Below, piece after piece: positions 1-6,946 of a stretch of 11,978 nucleotides of DNA (its first letter is position 1; each line of letters starts with the position of its first letter). This stretch comes from Filomicrobium sp. (GTDB lineage Bacteria > Pseudomonadota > Alphaproteobacteria > Rhizobiales > Hyphomicrobiaceae), in NCBI GenBank assembly GCA_021775655.1, contig JAJFHK010000321.1:1-11978 (forward strand), read 5' to 3'. A program made the position numbers and the translations under genes. Below the pieces are notes generated by a model. That model was not told the DNA's origin. It saw only the letters and a program-made list of their open reading frames with translations, and did no database searches.

Positions 1-1
1 C

Positions 2-2287
2 GACGGCCGCACGCATCTCGATTACATCGCAGGTGCACGCTCGGAGTACGACCTCGATTATCTCTCTTCCAATATTGCGGCGGGCGAAGGGTACGATTGG
101 TATTACGCAAACCAGGGTGACCGCAATCAGCAGGTTCGCACACCGATTTCTGATGGCGAAGGAAAGCCCTGGGTTTTCCGCTTCAAAGACGTACGCGGCT
201 GGTGGGAGAACCGCCACTACAACCGGCCTGGTGGCGTCGAACAGGCAACCCCAACGGCCTGGCTCGCAGAGTCGAAACCAATCTGGCTGATGGAAATTGG
301 ATGCCCGGCAACCGACAAGGGCGCTAACCAGCCAAATGTTTTCGTCGATCCCAAGAGTTCTGAAAACGCGCTGCCTTATTATTCGGAGGGTGGCCGTGAT
401 GACCTCATGCAGCGCCGATATTTGCAGGCCCTGATCCGGAGTTTCACGCCCGGAGAAGAGGGGTTCATCCCCGCGCTAAATCCGGGTTCAACGGTCTATT
501 CCGGCCGCATGGTCGATTTCAACCGGATGTTCGTTTACTGCTGGGACGCGCGACCCTATCCAGCATTCCCGTTCAATCTAGATGTATGGGGCGATGGCGA
601 AAATTGGCGGCTCGGGCATTGGTTAAACGGTCGACTTTCGGGCGTGCCCCTAGCAGAACTCATCCAAGCGCTCCTCCTAGAATATGGATTCGATCGTGGC
701 GTCAGCGACCGACTTTCGGGAATCGTACCCGGCTACGTCGTCGACCGTCCGATGAGTGTGCGTGACGCTCTGCAGCCGCTGGGACTTGCCTACTTCTTCG
801 ACGCAATCGAAAGCGGCGACGTCATTGCCTTTCGCCATCGCGGATCCGAGCCTGCCGTTGCAACGTTGATCGATGAGTCCATTGTCGAGACGGAGCCTGA
901 AGCACCACTCGTTACACTGACCCGCGCCCAGGAAACCGATCTTCCTGCGTCGGCAAAAATAAATTACGTCAGCGGCGCCACCAACTATTCGCAATCGGTT
1001 GCCGAGGCACGAAGGTTGATCGGTGCCAGCGGACGGCTCGCCCAAGCTGAATTGCCGATCGTCATGGGAGCAGATCAAGCAGCTGGCGTTGCAGAAAGCT
1101 GGCTTTATGAATCCTGGGCGACGCGCGAAAGGGCTAGCTTCGCCCTGCCGCCGAGCCGGCTCGAGCTTGAACCGGGCGATGTCATTGAGCTGGAACGCGA
1201 CGCGGTAGCACGTACCTACCGCATTACCGAGATCGCAGATTCCGGACCTCGTGCCATCGAAGCTCGCAGTATCGATCCTGAAGTCTATAATCTCGTGACA
1301 GCACCGCCGCGTGAGTCCCGCAGCCCGGAAGCCAATTCCAGCGGTACACCTCAATTCGCCTTTCTCGACCTTCCGCTCATCAATGGCTCCGAACCACCAG
1401 CAGCCGGATATGCAGCGGCAATCCAGGATCCGTGGCCGGGAATTATCGCTCTCTACGGATCACCTGAGGCGACCGGTTTCCGTTTGCGATGTCTGCTGCC
1501 GGGACCTGCCATCATTGGGGCGACCGAAAGCCCACTTCCGAAAGCGCCTGTCTCGCGTATCGACTACTCGACGAAATTGCAGGTTAGCGTTTCTGGAGGA
1601 CAACTCACTTCAGTAACGAGGGCGCAACTGTTGGCTGGGGCAAACGTTGCAGCCGTGCACGGTCAAGATGGTTTGTGGGAGGTCCTGCAATTCGAAATTG
1701 CAACCTTGCTTGGCGAGGGATACTACGAATTGAGCGGCTTCCTGCGCGGTCAGGCGGGGACGGAAAGTGCGATTAGCGTGGCAGGAACGCCGATTGCACC
1801 CGGAGCAAACTTCGTTCTTCTCGATAGCGCTGTTGCCCGTGTCGACCTTGGCCTCGACGAACTGCGCCTTCCTTATCAGTGGCGATTCGGTCCGGCCAAT
1901 CGCGATCTATCGGATACGTCATACGGTCAGGCCGAGCACGCCTACGCAGGGATCGGGCTTCGTCCCTTGTCGCCTGTACACTTACGGGTCAGCCGAAATG
2001 GTGCGGGTGATATTGACCTGAGCTGGATCCGACGAACGAGGATCGGCGGGGATAGCTGGGATACATTGGAAGTCCCTCTGGCTGAAGACTTCGAGCGGTA
2101 CGAGATCGACGTCTTCGCCGATGATGATTCCGTCGCTCGCACCATTCCAGCGGATACGACAACGACAACCTATGCAGCGTCCGATCAGATCGCCGACTTC
2201 GGCACGCTGCGTAATCCATGTCCCATCCGCGTACACCAGCTAAGCGCTTTATTTGGACGCGGCGCCGCCGCAATAGCGGCTGTTTGA
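2..2287 (+). CDS. GTA tail-tip megatron protein (gp15-like), 5' partial
   Basis: The reading frame is open from the first complete codon (position 2) to TGA at 2285-2287, giving 761 residues of a protein whose start lies upstream. Residues about 1-150 match the GTA TIM-barrel-like domain: a WWENRHYNRPGG stretch is followed by IGCPATDKGANQPNVF (about 99-114) and RDDLMQRRYLQALI. The middle third resembles the phage-tail_3 type domain (VPGYVVDRPMSVRDAL). The C-terminal part, ending in RVHQLSALFGRG near the terminus, fits the C-terminal domain of Rcc01698-type proteins. In Rhodobacter capsulatus this is the last and largest structural gene of the GTA cluster; it forms the tail tip and probably helps in host contact. 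Family members are about 1300 residues, so roughly 40% is missing upstream. The first in-frame ATG inside the window is at 290, but the strong homology before it shows that it is not the start. Family recognition is secure. GTA versus related prophage cannot be settled from this gene alone. Confidence 0.9.
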   Translation, partial: DGRTHLDYIAGARSEYDLDYLSSNIAAGEGYDWYYANQGDRNQQVRTPISDGEGKPWVFRFKDVRGWWENRHYNRPGGVEQATPTAWLAESKPIWLMEIGCPATDKGANQPNVFVDPKSSENALPYYSEGGRDDLMQRRYLQALIRSFTPGEEGFIPALNPGSTVYSGRMVDFNRMFVYCWDARPYPAFPFNLDVWGDGENWRLGHWLNGRLSGVPLAELIQALLLEYGFDRGVSDRLSGIVPGYVVDRPMSVRDALQPLGLAYFFDAIESGDVIAFRHRGSEPAVATLIDESIVETEPEAPLVTLTRAQETDLPASAKINYVSGATNYSQSVAEARRLIGASGRLAQAELPIVMGADQAAGVAESWLYESWATRERASFALPPSRLELEPGDVIELERDAVARTYRITEIADSGPRAIEARSIDPEVYNLVTAPPRESRSPEANSSGTPQFAFLDLPLINGSEPPAAGYAAAIQDPWPGIIALYGSPEATGFRLRCLLPGPAIIGATESPLPKAPVSRIDYSTKLQVSVSGGQLTSVTRAQLLAGANVAAVHGQDGLWEVLQFEIATLLGEGYYELSGFLRGQAGTESAISVAGTPIAPGANFVLLDSAVARVDLGLDELRLPYQWRFGPANRDLSDTSYGQAEHAYAGIGLRPLSPVHLRVSRNGAGDIDLSWIRRTRIGGDSWDTLEVPLAEDFERYEIDVFADDDSVARTIPADTTTTTYAASDQIADFGTLRNPCPIRVHQLSALFGRGAAAIAAV

Positions 2288-2316
2288 CTCCCACTTACGT
2301 TCAAAGAGGCATCCCG

Positions 2317-3627
2317 ATGAATGGACAGCCGGCGTGGCTTGCCGAGGCTTGGCGTGAACTTGGCCAGACCGAGATTGCTGGGGCGCAACACAATCGGCGC
2401 ATCACCGCATTCTTCAAAGAGCTGGGACATGAGGCACATGCCCGCGACGAAGTTGCCTGGTGCGCTGCATTCGTCGGGGCTTGCCTGGAGCGAAGCGGAC
2501 TTTCAAGTACACGCTCTTTGATGGCGCGATCCTACGCAAACTTTGGTGAGCCAGTCGAAAAAGAACAGGTCGGTGCGCTTGTAGTCCTTTCGCGTGGGAA
2601 AAACCCTGTTTTCGGACACGTCGGGTTTCTGGTTGGCTGGTCCAAGGACCGTCTCTGGCTCCTGGGCGGAAATCAAAGCGATGCAGTAAGCGTTGAAGGT
2701 TACGGTCGAGATCGACTGGTTGCTTTCCGCTGGCCGACAGCATCGGGTTCAATTGTTACCCAGCCGACCCTAGATACGTTCGCCGTCGCCTTGGAACATG
2801 TCCTCGAAATGGAGGGCGGATTTACAAGCGATCCGCATGATCCGGGTGGCCCGACCAATAAAGGCATCACGCTCGCGACCCTGGCGGCATGGCGTAAGCA
2901 AGAGATCAATGCGGTCACCAGTGCGCCTCTGATTTCCGACCTAAAAACGATCGGCGACGATGAAGTGAGCACCATCTACGTCACGCGCTATTGGCGGCCA
3001 GCGGGCTGTACGGACATGACAGCACCGCTTGCCTTTTTCCACTTCGATGCCGCCGTAAATCACGGTGTTGCCGGCGCGACGCGCATGCTTCAACAAGCCT
3101 TGGGCGCCAGGGTCGACGGTGAAATCGGCCCGGAAACAAGAGGGAAGATCACCGCAATGCCCATCCTGAAAATTCTCGAACTTTATGCCTCCATCCGCCG
3201 GAAAAAATACCGAGCGCTCCCGCACTTCTGGCGCTTTGGGCGTGGCTGGCTGCGCCGCGTCAACCGAACGCTCGAACGCGCAATCACCTTGCCTCCCAAA
3301 ACCGGCAGCCAAACTCAAACTGACACAGCTAAAATCAACAGGAGCGGAGACACCGAAATGACCTCAACCGATCAGCAGACTTCGAAGTGGTGGGGGCAGT
3401 CCATGACAATCTGGGGCGCGCTCATCACCGCAGCCGCCGCCGTACTGCCCACCGTTGGCCCCGTCCTAGGACTAGACCTGGACGCAGCGGTGATTCGCCT
3501 GCTCGGAGAACAGATCCTCAGCGTCGCCCAGGCGCTTACGGCTCTGTTCGGCACGGCTCTCACGATTTATGGCCGCTCACGCGCCGTCTTGCCACTGATG
3601 CGCCGCAGTCTCACCTTGAAATTGTAA
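2317..3627 (+). CDS. three-module endolysin-holin fusion (TIGR02594 peptidase + GH108 muramidase + holin-like)
   Basis: ATG 2317 is chosen because AAAGAGG (2303-2309) lies 7 nt upstream; it starts 29 nt after the gp15 stop. The product has 436 residues. Residues 1-145 match the TIGR02594 family (CHAP/NlpC-like), with WCAAF carrying Cys49 and GHVGF carrying His101 as the likely catalytic pair. Residues about 153-330 match glycosyl hydrolase 108 with its peptidoglycan-binding_3 part: MEGGF carries the likely catalytic Glu166, followed by DPGGPTNKGIT, FHFDAAVNHG and VDGEIGPET. After a polar linker, residues 348-436 form a holin-like unit with two hydrophobic segments (about 363-386 and 400-418) and a basic tail. 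There is no N-terminal signal peptide. The likely role is cell-wall cleavage and lysis for release of GTA or phage particles, with the C-terminal module anchoring the enzyme or permeabilising the inner membrane. The domain calls are strong; that the fusion acts as a single protein in the cell is inference. Confidence 0.85.
   Translation: MNGQPAWLAEAWRELGQTEIAGAQHNRRITAFFKELGHEAHARDEVAWCAAFVGACLERSGLSSTRSLMARSYANFGEPVEKEQVGALVVLSRGKNPVFGHVGFLVGWSKDRLWLLGGNQSDAVSVEGYGRDRLVAFRWPTASGSIVTQPTLDTFAVALEHVLEMEGGFTSDPHDPGGPTNKGITLATLAAWRKQEINAVTSAPLISDLKTIGDDEVSTIYVTRYWRPAGCTDMTAPLAFFHFDAAVNHGVAGATRMLQQALGARVDGEIGPETRGKITAMPILKILELYASIRRKKYRALPHFWRFGRGWLRRVNRTLERAITLPPKTGSQTQTDTAKINRSGDTEMTSTDQQTSKWWGQSMTIWGALITAAAAVLPTVGPVLGLDLDAAVIRLLGEQILSVAQALTALFGTALTIYGRSRAVLPLMRRSLTLKL
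3346..3360 (+). promoter_or_regulatory. internal ribosome binding site and ATG for a separate holin-like protein
   Basis: Inside the lysin gene, GGAGA (3346-3350) lies 7 nt before the in-frame ATG at 3358, and a second GGAG sits at 3341-3344. Initiation here would give an 89-residue holin-like protein (3358-3627) with two membrane segments and a charged tail, matching the usual layout of small GTA/phage holins. A second in-frame ATG at 3403 falls just before the first membrane segment. The signal fits an ancestral separate holin gene whose upstream lysin lost its stop codon. That it is used is inference. Confidence 0.5.
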
Positions 3628-3689
3628 CTCAAAAACCAGCCTACCACCCCGACATTCATGCGCCATTCAGAGCCTCCGCGTTAACCATA

Positions 3690-3708
3690 CCGGCTAACAA
3701 CGGGCCGG
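3690..3708 (+). terminator. weak hairpin after the lysis gene
   Basis: CCGGC (3690-3694) and GCCGG (3704-3708) form a 5-bp GC-rich stem with a 9-nt loop, 62 nt after the lysin stop codon. No T run follows, only ATTTC, so this is at most a weak or Rho-assisted terminator separating the GTA cluster from the regulatory genes. The rest of the 114-bp gap (3628-3741) holds TTAACCAT at 3681-3688 and the ribosome binding site of the next gene. Confidence 0.25.
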
Positions 3709-3741
3709 ATTTCACGCCTCTGGCCCGAATGAAAGGCAAGC

Positions 3742-4080
3742 ATGTTTACGTCCCTGAAGGCTGGGTTGGCCTTTTTGCTGGTTTTTGCAACCGCTCCGAC
3801 TTTTCTTGTAGCAGCGCAGACTACGGCACCAACCCGGTGTTTTTCCGATTGGTCGACCGCAGCATCAATCGTTACGGAAGAAAAGCTCGTCACCGTCGAG
3901 GCGCTCAGCAACCAATTCAAACGTCAGAATCTCGGCGAGATCGTAAAGACAGATCTGTGCCGGGAGCCAACTGGCTATGTTTACCGAATTGTAATCCGGT
4001 CTCCGAATGGCCGCTTTCGCTCGACCTTGTATGATGCTCGTCGCGGGATTGAGATCGGAGTAGCCAAAACGGGCCGTTAA
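3742..4080 (+). CDS. small exported PepSY-like protein, FeuN-like candidate
   Basis: ATG 3742 has GAAAGG (3731-3736) 5 nt upstream. The 112-residue product starts with a clear signal peptide: a Lys near the N-terminus, a hydrophobic core (about 8-23) and a cut near LVAA-Q25. The mature part is about 87 residues, with TVEALSNQF, TGYVYRIVI and ARRGIEIG in an order typical of PepSY-type folds (a helix followed by a strand pair), and two cysteines (APTRC and TDLCR) that could form a disulfide. It lies 90 bp before the response regulator on the same strand. In Sinorhizobium, the small periplasmic protein FeuN is encoded next to feuPQ and restrains the sensor FeuQ; size, export signal and position here suggest the same role. 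That parallel rests on context, not on recognised sequence identity, so no symbol is given. Confidence 0.7.
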   Translation: MFTSLKAGLAFLLVFATAPTFLVAAQTTAPTRCFSDWSTAASIVTEEKLVTVEALSNQFKRQNLGEIVKTDLCREPTGYVYRIVIRSPNGRFRSTLYDARRGIEIGVAKTGR

Positions 4081-4101
4081 AGGGCATTTGGCGCTCTGAA
4101 A

Positions 4102-4160
4102 CCTCGCGACATCGCAAATCCTGGCGTATAAAGTGCATCAGGATAAACCGATTTGCGAGG
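4102..4160 (+). promoter_or_regulatory. leader fold covering the response regulator ribosome binding site
   Basis: Nested complementary arms lie in the 90-bp gap: CCT (4102-4104) with AGG (4158-4160), CGCAAAT (4113-4119) with ATTTGCG (4151-4157), and CCTG (4120-4123) with CAGG (4139-4142). The outer arm contains the Shine-Dalgarno GAGG (4157-4160). An alternative pairing, CCTCGC (4102-4107) with GCGAGG (4155-4160), also hides it. The complementarity is seen directly; a regulatory role, or an overlapping DNA operator, is inference. Confidence 0.35.
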
Positions 4161-4170
4161 CGACAGACAG

Positions 4171-4842
4171 TTGCGCATTCTTGTTGTTGAAGACGATGCC
4201 GATCTCAACCGTCAGCTGGTAGCGGCGCTTAGTGATGCCGGATATGCCGTCGATAGCGCGATGGATGGTGAAGAGGCCTATTACCTGGGTGATACCGAAC
4301 CCTACGATCTCATCGTTCTGGATATAGGTCTGCCCAAAATGGATGGCATCTCGATCCTCGAGCAATGGCGACGGTCGGAGAAAAAATTTCCAGTTATCAT
4401 CCTAACGGCGCGAGACCGCTGGAGCGACAAAGTCCAGGGCATCGATGCGGGCGCTGACGACTATCTCGCCAAGCCGTTCCATATGGAAGAATTGCTCGCC
4501 CGCGCTCGCGCTCAGCTTCGCCGTGCCACCGGACATGCCAAAAGCGAGATCGAGTGCGGAACTGTTCGACTGGACACGAATTCAGCCCGCGTCACCTGCG
4601 ATGGAGAACCCATCAAGCTGACATCTCACGAATTCCGACTCCTCGCCTACCTCATGCACCATCGCGGCCGGGTCGTTTCGCGAACTGAACTTGTCGAACA
4701 CCTGTACGACCAGGATTTCGACCGCGACTCGAATACGATCGAGGTATTTATCGGTCGCCTTCGCAAGAAAATACCAGCCGACATCATCGAGACGGTCCGC
4801 GGCCTCGGCTATCGCATCACCGCTGAAGACGATGCGTCTTGA
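4171..4842 (+). CDS. feuP: OmpR-family response regulator, FeuP/PhoP-like
   Basis: The start chosen is TTG 4171, giving the usual MRILVVEDD N-terminus, 223 residues, and GAGG (4157-4160) 10 nt upstream; TTG 4153 would add six residues with no homology. The receiver domain (1-115) has the acidic pocket Asp8/Asp9, phospho-acceptor Asp51 in VLDIGLPKMDG, Thr79 and Lys101 in LAKPF. The DNA-binding winged-helix domain (about 125-220) contains LTSHEFRLLAYLM, the SRTELVEHLYD recognition region and VRGLGYR. Phrases such as LGDTEPYDLIVLDIG and YDQDFDRDSNTIEVF resemble the rhizobial FeuP group, which controls envelope functions such as cyclic glucan export. The kinase gene overlaps its end by 11 nt, so the pair is cotranslated. 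The response regulator call is certain; the feuP name is probable. Confidence 0.85.
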   Translation: MRILVVEDDADLNRQLVAALSDAGYAVDSAMDGEEAYYLGDTEPYDLIVLDIGLPKMDGISILEQWRRSEKKFPVIILTARDRWSDKVQGIDAGADDYLAKPFHMEELLARARAQLRRATGHAKSEIECGTVRLDTNSARVTCDGEPIKLTSHEFRLLAYLMHHRGRVVSRTELVEHLYDQDFDRDSNTIEVFIGRLRKKIPADIIETVRGLGYRITAEDDAS

Positions 4843-6217
4843 TTCCATTGCCGTACGGTTGATTGCGGCCTCGATGGCGTGGACGGTGATCGTCCTGCCG
4901 CTGGCGGGCTATTTGATTTATGAACTCTACCGCGAAGACGTGCAGCAGAGTTTCGATTCGCAGCTGGAGAAGCTTGTTACCGCTATCACAATAGACAGCA
5001 TGGCCAACGATACGGACGTACCGACTCCCCCACCCAACCGTTACGAGCCGCTGTTCGAGTTTACTCATTCGGGCTGGTATTGGCAGATCTTGCCAATCGA
5101 TAATCAGGGTGGAACGACCCTGCGTTCACCATCGCTGGCGACCGCGGTTCTCCCATCGCCACTCGAACTCGGCTATCCCCCCGATCCCGATACCAGCATG
5201 CGTTGGCGCAATGATGCGGGGCCTGACGGAAAGCCGGTTCGGATCGTTGAAGTCGTGGATACACTCGGGCACAAGGACGGTGAACCTCGCTATTCAATCG
5301 TCGTGGCCGGGCCATCAGAATGGCTGGAAGCATCGGTCTCAACATTCCGGACACGACTGGCGCTCGCGCTGGCTGTTGCTGGAGCTGCGCTCCTCGCTCT
5401 GATGTATTTTCAGGTTCGATTCGGCTTGGCGCCATTACAGCGTGTCGAACAGGCCTTGGCTGAGATCCGATCCGGTGACGCTTCCCGTTTGGAAGGCGAT
5501 GTTCCCGCTGAAATCGAACCGCTTCGCGAAGAACTCAACGCCCTCATCCAGTCGAACGAGGACATCGTCGAACGTGCTCGCACGCAAGTTGGCAACCTTG
5601 CTCATGGATTAAAGACCCCGCTAGCCGTCATCACCAACGAAGCGCGTAGTGCCAAGAGCCCGCTTGGAGACAAGGTCGTAGAGCAAACCCAGATAATGAA
5701 CGACCAAGTCCAACATTACCTTGAACGAGCCCAGATTGCCGCCCGTATCGGAGCAGTAGGCCGCGTGACTGCAGTTGGCGAGGTCGTCCATCCCCTGGTC
5801 CGTACCCTTGAAAGGATCCACGCTGAAAAGGCCATCAGGATCACTGCCGAATGCCCCGATGAAGTACGGTTTCAGGGGGAAAAGCACGATCTGGAAGAAA
5901 TGCTCGGCAACCTCCTCGATAACGCCTGCAAATGGGCGGCTGGCAAAGTAAAGCTCAAAGCTGAATTGCTGTCGTCGCAGACTCGTACTGGCCGCCGCAG
6001 GATGCGAATAACCGTTGAAGACGATGGACCAGGCTTGAACGCAGACCAGCGCGCCCGCATCGGAAAGCGCGGACTACGCCTCGATGAAACGAAGCCTGGA
6101 ACGGGCCTCGGCCTGTCCATTGTGATTGATCTCGCGCAGTCCTATCGAGGCGCCCTGCAACTCGATCAATCCCCGCTTGGCGGGCTCAAGGCCCGGCTCG
6201 AATTACCGGCCACTTAG
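4832..6217 (+). CDS. feuQ: membrane sensor histidine kinase, FeuQ/PhoQ-like
   Basis: ATG 4832 overlaps the regulator gene by 11 nt and gives 461 residues beginning MRLDSIAVRLIAAS. A membrane helix (about 8-30) is followed by a periplasmic sensor region (about 31-174), a second helix (176-196), a HAMP-like linker, the dimerisation/phosphotransfer domain with His258 in LAHGLKTPLAVI, and an ATPase domain with N364 in NLLDNACKWA, the G1 box EDDGPGL and the G2 box GTGLGLSI. The residue after the phospho-accepting His is Gly rather than the usual Glu, and the HxLKTPLAV form resembles Escherichia coli PhoQ (HSLKTPLAV). The kinase should phosphorylate the upstream regulator in response to an envelope signal, possibly restrained by the small exported protein at 3742-4080. 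The histidine kinase call is certain; the feuQ name is probable. Confidence 0.85.
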   Translation: MRLDSIAVRLIAASMAWTVIVLPLAGYLIYELYREDVQQSFDSQLEKLVTAITIDSMANDTDVPTPPPNRYEPLFEFTHSGWYWQILPIDNQGGTTLRSPSLATAVLPSPLELGYPPDPDTSMRWRNDAGPDGKPVRIVEVVDTLGHKDGEPRYSIVVAGPSEWLEASVSTFRTRLALALAVAGAALLALMYFQVRFGLAPLQRVEQALAEIRSGDASRLEGDVPAEIEPLREELNALIQSNEDIVERARTQVGNLAHGLKTPLAVITNEARSAKSPLGDKVVEQTQIMNDQVQHYLERAQIAARIGAVGRVTAVGEVVHPLVRTLERIHAEKAIRITAECPDEVRFQGEKHDLEEMLGNLLDNACKWAAGKVKLKAELLSSQTRTGRRRMRITVEDDGPGLNADQRARIGKRGLRLDETKPGTGLGLSIVIDLAQSYRGALQLDQSPLGGLKARLELPAT

Positions 6218-6255
6218 GTCATTTCCCACCAATTGATGTGAACACGGGTACGTTG

Positions 6256-6274
6256 CGGGTCGAACTTTCGCCCG
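6256..6274 (+). terminator. possible weak terminator after the sensor kinase
   Basis: CGGG-T-CG (6256-6262) pairs with CGCCCG (6269-6274) around a 6-nt AACTTT loop, with one bulged T. It lies 39 nt after the kinase stop. No T run follows, so intrinsic termination would be inefficient. The remainder of the 181-bp gap carries the ATCA/TGAT cluster and the ribosome binding site of the lipoprotein gene. Confidence 0.2.
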
Positions 6275-6308
6275 AATCGGCGTCATTTCTGTCCCCCTGA
6301 GGATAAGG

Positions 6309-6326
6309 ATCACGTGATGGGGATCA
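6309..6326 (+). promoter_or_regulatory. clustered ATCA/TGAT half-sites, candidate operator
   Basis: ATCACGTGAT (6309-6318) is a perfect 10-bp palindrome, and a third half-site ATCA (6323-6326) follows after GGGG, so GGATCA also appears twice (6307-6312 and 6321-6326). It lies 73-90 bp before the lipoprotein ATG, a distance suitable for promoter control. The pattern is seen directly; which regulator might bind is unknown, and the neighbouring response regulator is only one possibility. Confidence 0.3.
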
Positions 6327-6398
6327 TGTTTGGCCCTCGTTTGGGTCAGCACCCACAACTGCCCGAACACGGCAGATAAGTTTCAAGAGGATGTTGCG

Positions 6399-6869
6399 AT
6401 GCGCAGCACGATGTCAGCTCTGGTGGCAATGGCTGCACTGGCCGTGGCGGGATGTGGTCCCGGTGGATTGTCCAAGGCCGATGGCGGAACCGCCGTCGGC
6501 GCCGTCGCAGGCGGTATCATCGGTAATCAAGTTGGCAGCGGCACCGGCAAGGTGCTGGCAACCGTCGCTGGTGCATTCGTCGGTGGCGTTGTCGGCCACA
6601 CAATTGGTAAGTCACTTGATGACCAGGACCGTCGCTACGCTCAGGAAGCCGAGCTGGCAGCCCTCGAAGACGGACGTTCTGGAATTTCACGGACATGGCG
6701 CAATCCGGATAGCGGCCGCTACGGCGAAGTCGTCCCGCAACGACCATACAAGCGTGGCCCCCGTCACTGCCGCGACTATACCCACACCGTGTTCATCAAA
6801 GGACGCCCAGAGACGATGAGTGGGACCGCATGCCGCAATCCGGACGGTACCTGGGCCAATATCGGCTAA
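6399..6869 (+). CDS. glycine-zipper outer-membrane lipoprotein (17 kDa surface antigen type)
   Basis: ATG 6399 is preferred over the in-frame upstream start at 6330, because AAGAGG (6385-6390) lies 8 nt before it and the N-terminus then becomes a lipoprotein signal with lipobox VAGC (Cys19). The 156-residue product continues with a Gly/Ala-rich two-helix zipper (about 28-70: GGTAVGAVAGGIIGNQVG and VAGAFVGGVVGHTIGKSL), a short charged stretch, and a C-terminal region with WRNPDSGRYGEV, RHCRDY and GTACRNPDGTW, which is typical of the Rickettsia 17 kDa antigen-like family. Such proteins sit in the outer membrane or periplasm and are usually of unknown or structural function. It lies 181 bp after the kinase gene and 125 bp before ccmI, so it probably has its own promoter and may answer to the adjacent two-component system. 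Confidence 0.8.
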   Translation: MRSTMSALVAMAALAVAGCGPGGLSKADGGTAVGAVAGGIIGNQVGSGTGKVLATVAGAFVGGVVGHTIGKSLDDQDRRYAQEAELAALEDGRSGISRTWRNPDSGRYGEVVPQRPYKRGPRHCRDYTHTVFIKGRPETMSGTACRNPDGTWANIG

Positions 6870-6946
6870 ACAGGTGGCCGTTCAGACTTTCCCCGGGAGA
6901 AGCGGCCAAGCAGCGCAGCTAGCCGCCTTTGCTTGATCTTTCTTCG

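Noticed and set aside
677..1354. Long minus-strand open frame (225 codons) inside the tail-tip gene
   Set aside because: It is fully antisense to a strongly homologous coding region, has no recognisable domain and no convincing ribosome binding site; it looks like a by-product of codon bias.
3387..4034. Plus-strand 215-codon frame bridging the holin segment, the gap and the PepSY-like gene
   Set aside because: It overlaps two better supported genes in another frame, its translation is rich in Arg, Ser and Pro without domain signature, and it has no signal for export or membrane insertion.
4691..4831. N-terminal extension of the sensor kinase
   Set aside because: The frame is open upstream, but the residues lie inside the regulator gene and have no kinase-family similarity; ATG 4832 gives a normal N-terminus directly before the first membrane helix.
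6330..6398. Earlier start for the glycine-zipper lipoprotein
   Set aside because: It would bury the lipoprotein signal peptide 23 residues inside the protein and lacks a good ribosome binding site; ATG 6399 has AAGAGG at proper spacing.
6875..6908. TGGCCG/CGGCCA inverted repeat after the lipoprotein gene as a terminator
   Set aside because: The stem is only 6 bp with a 22-nt loop and no T run, so it is too weak to call.
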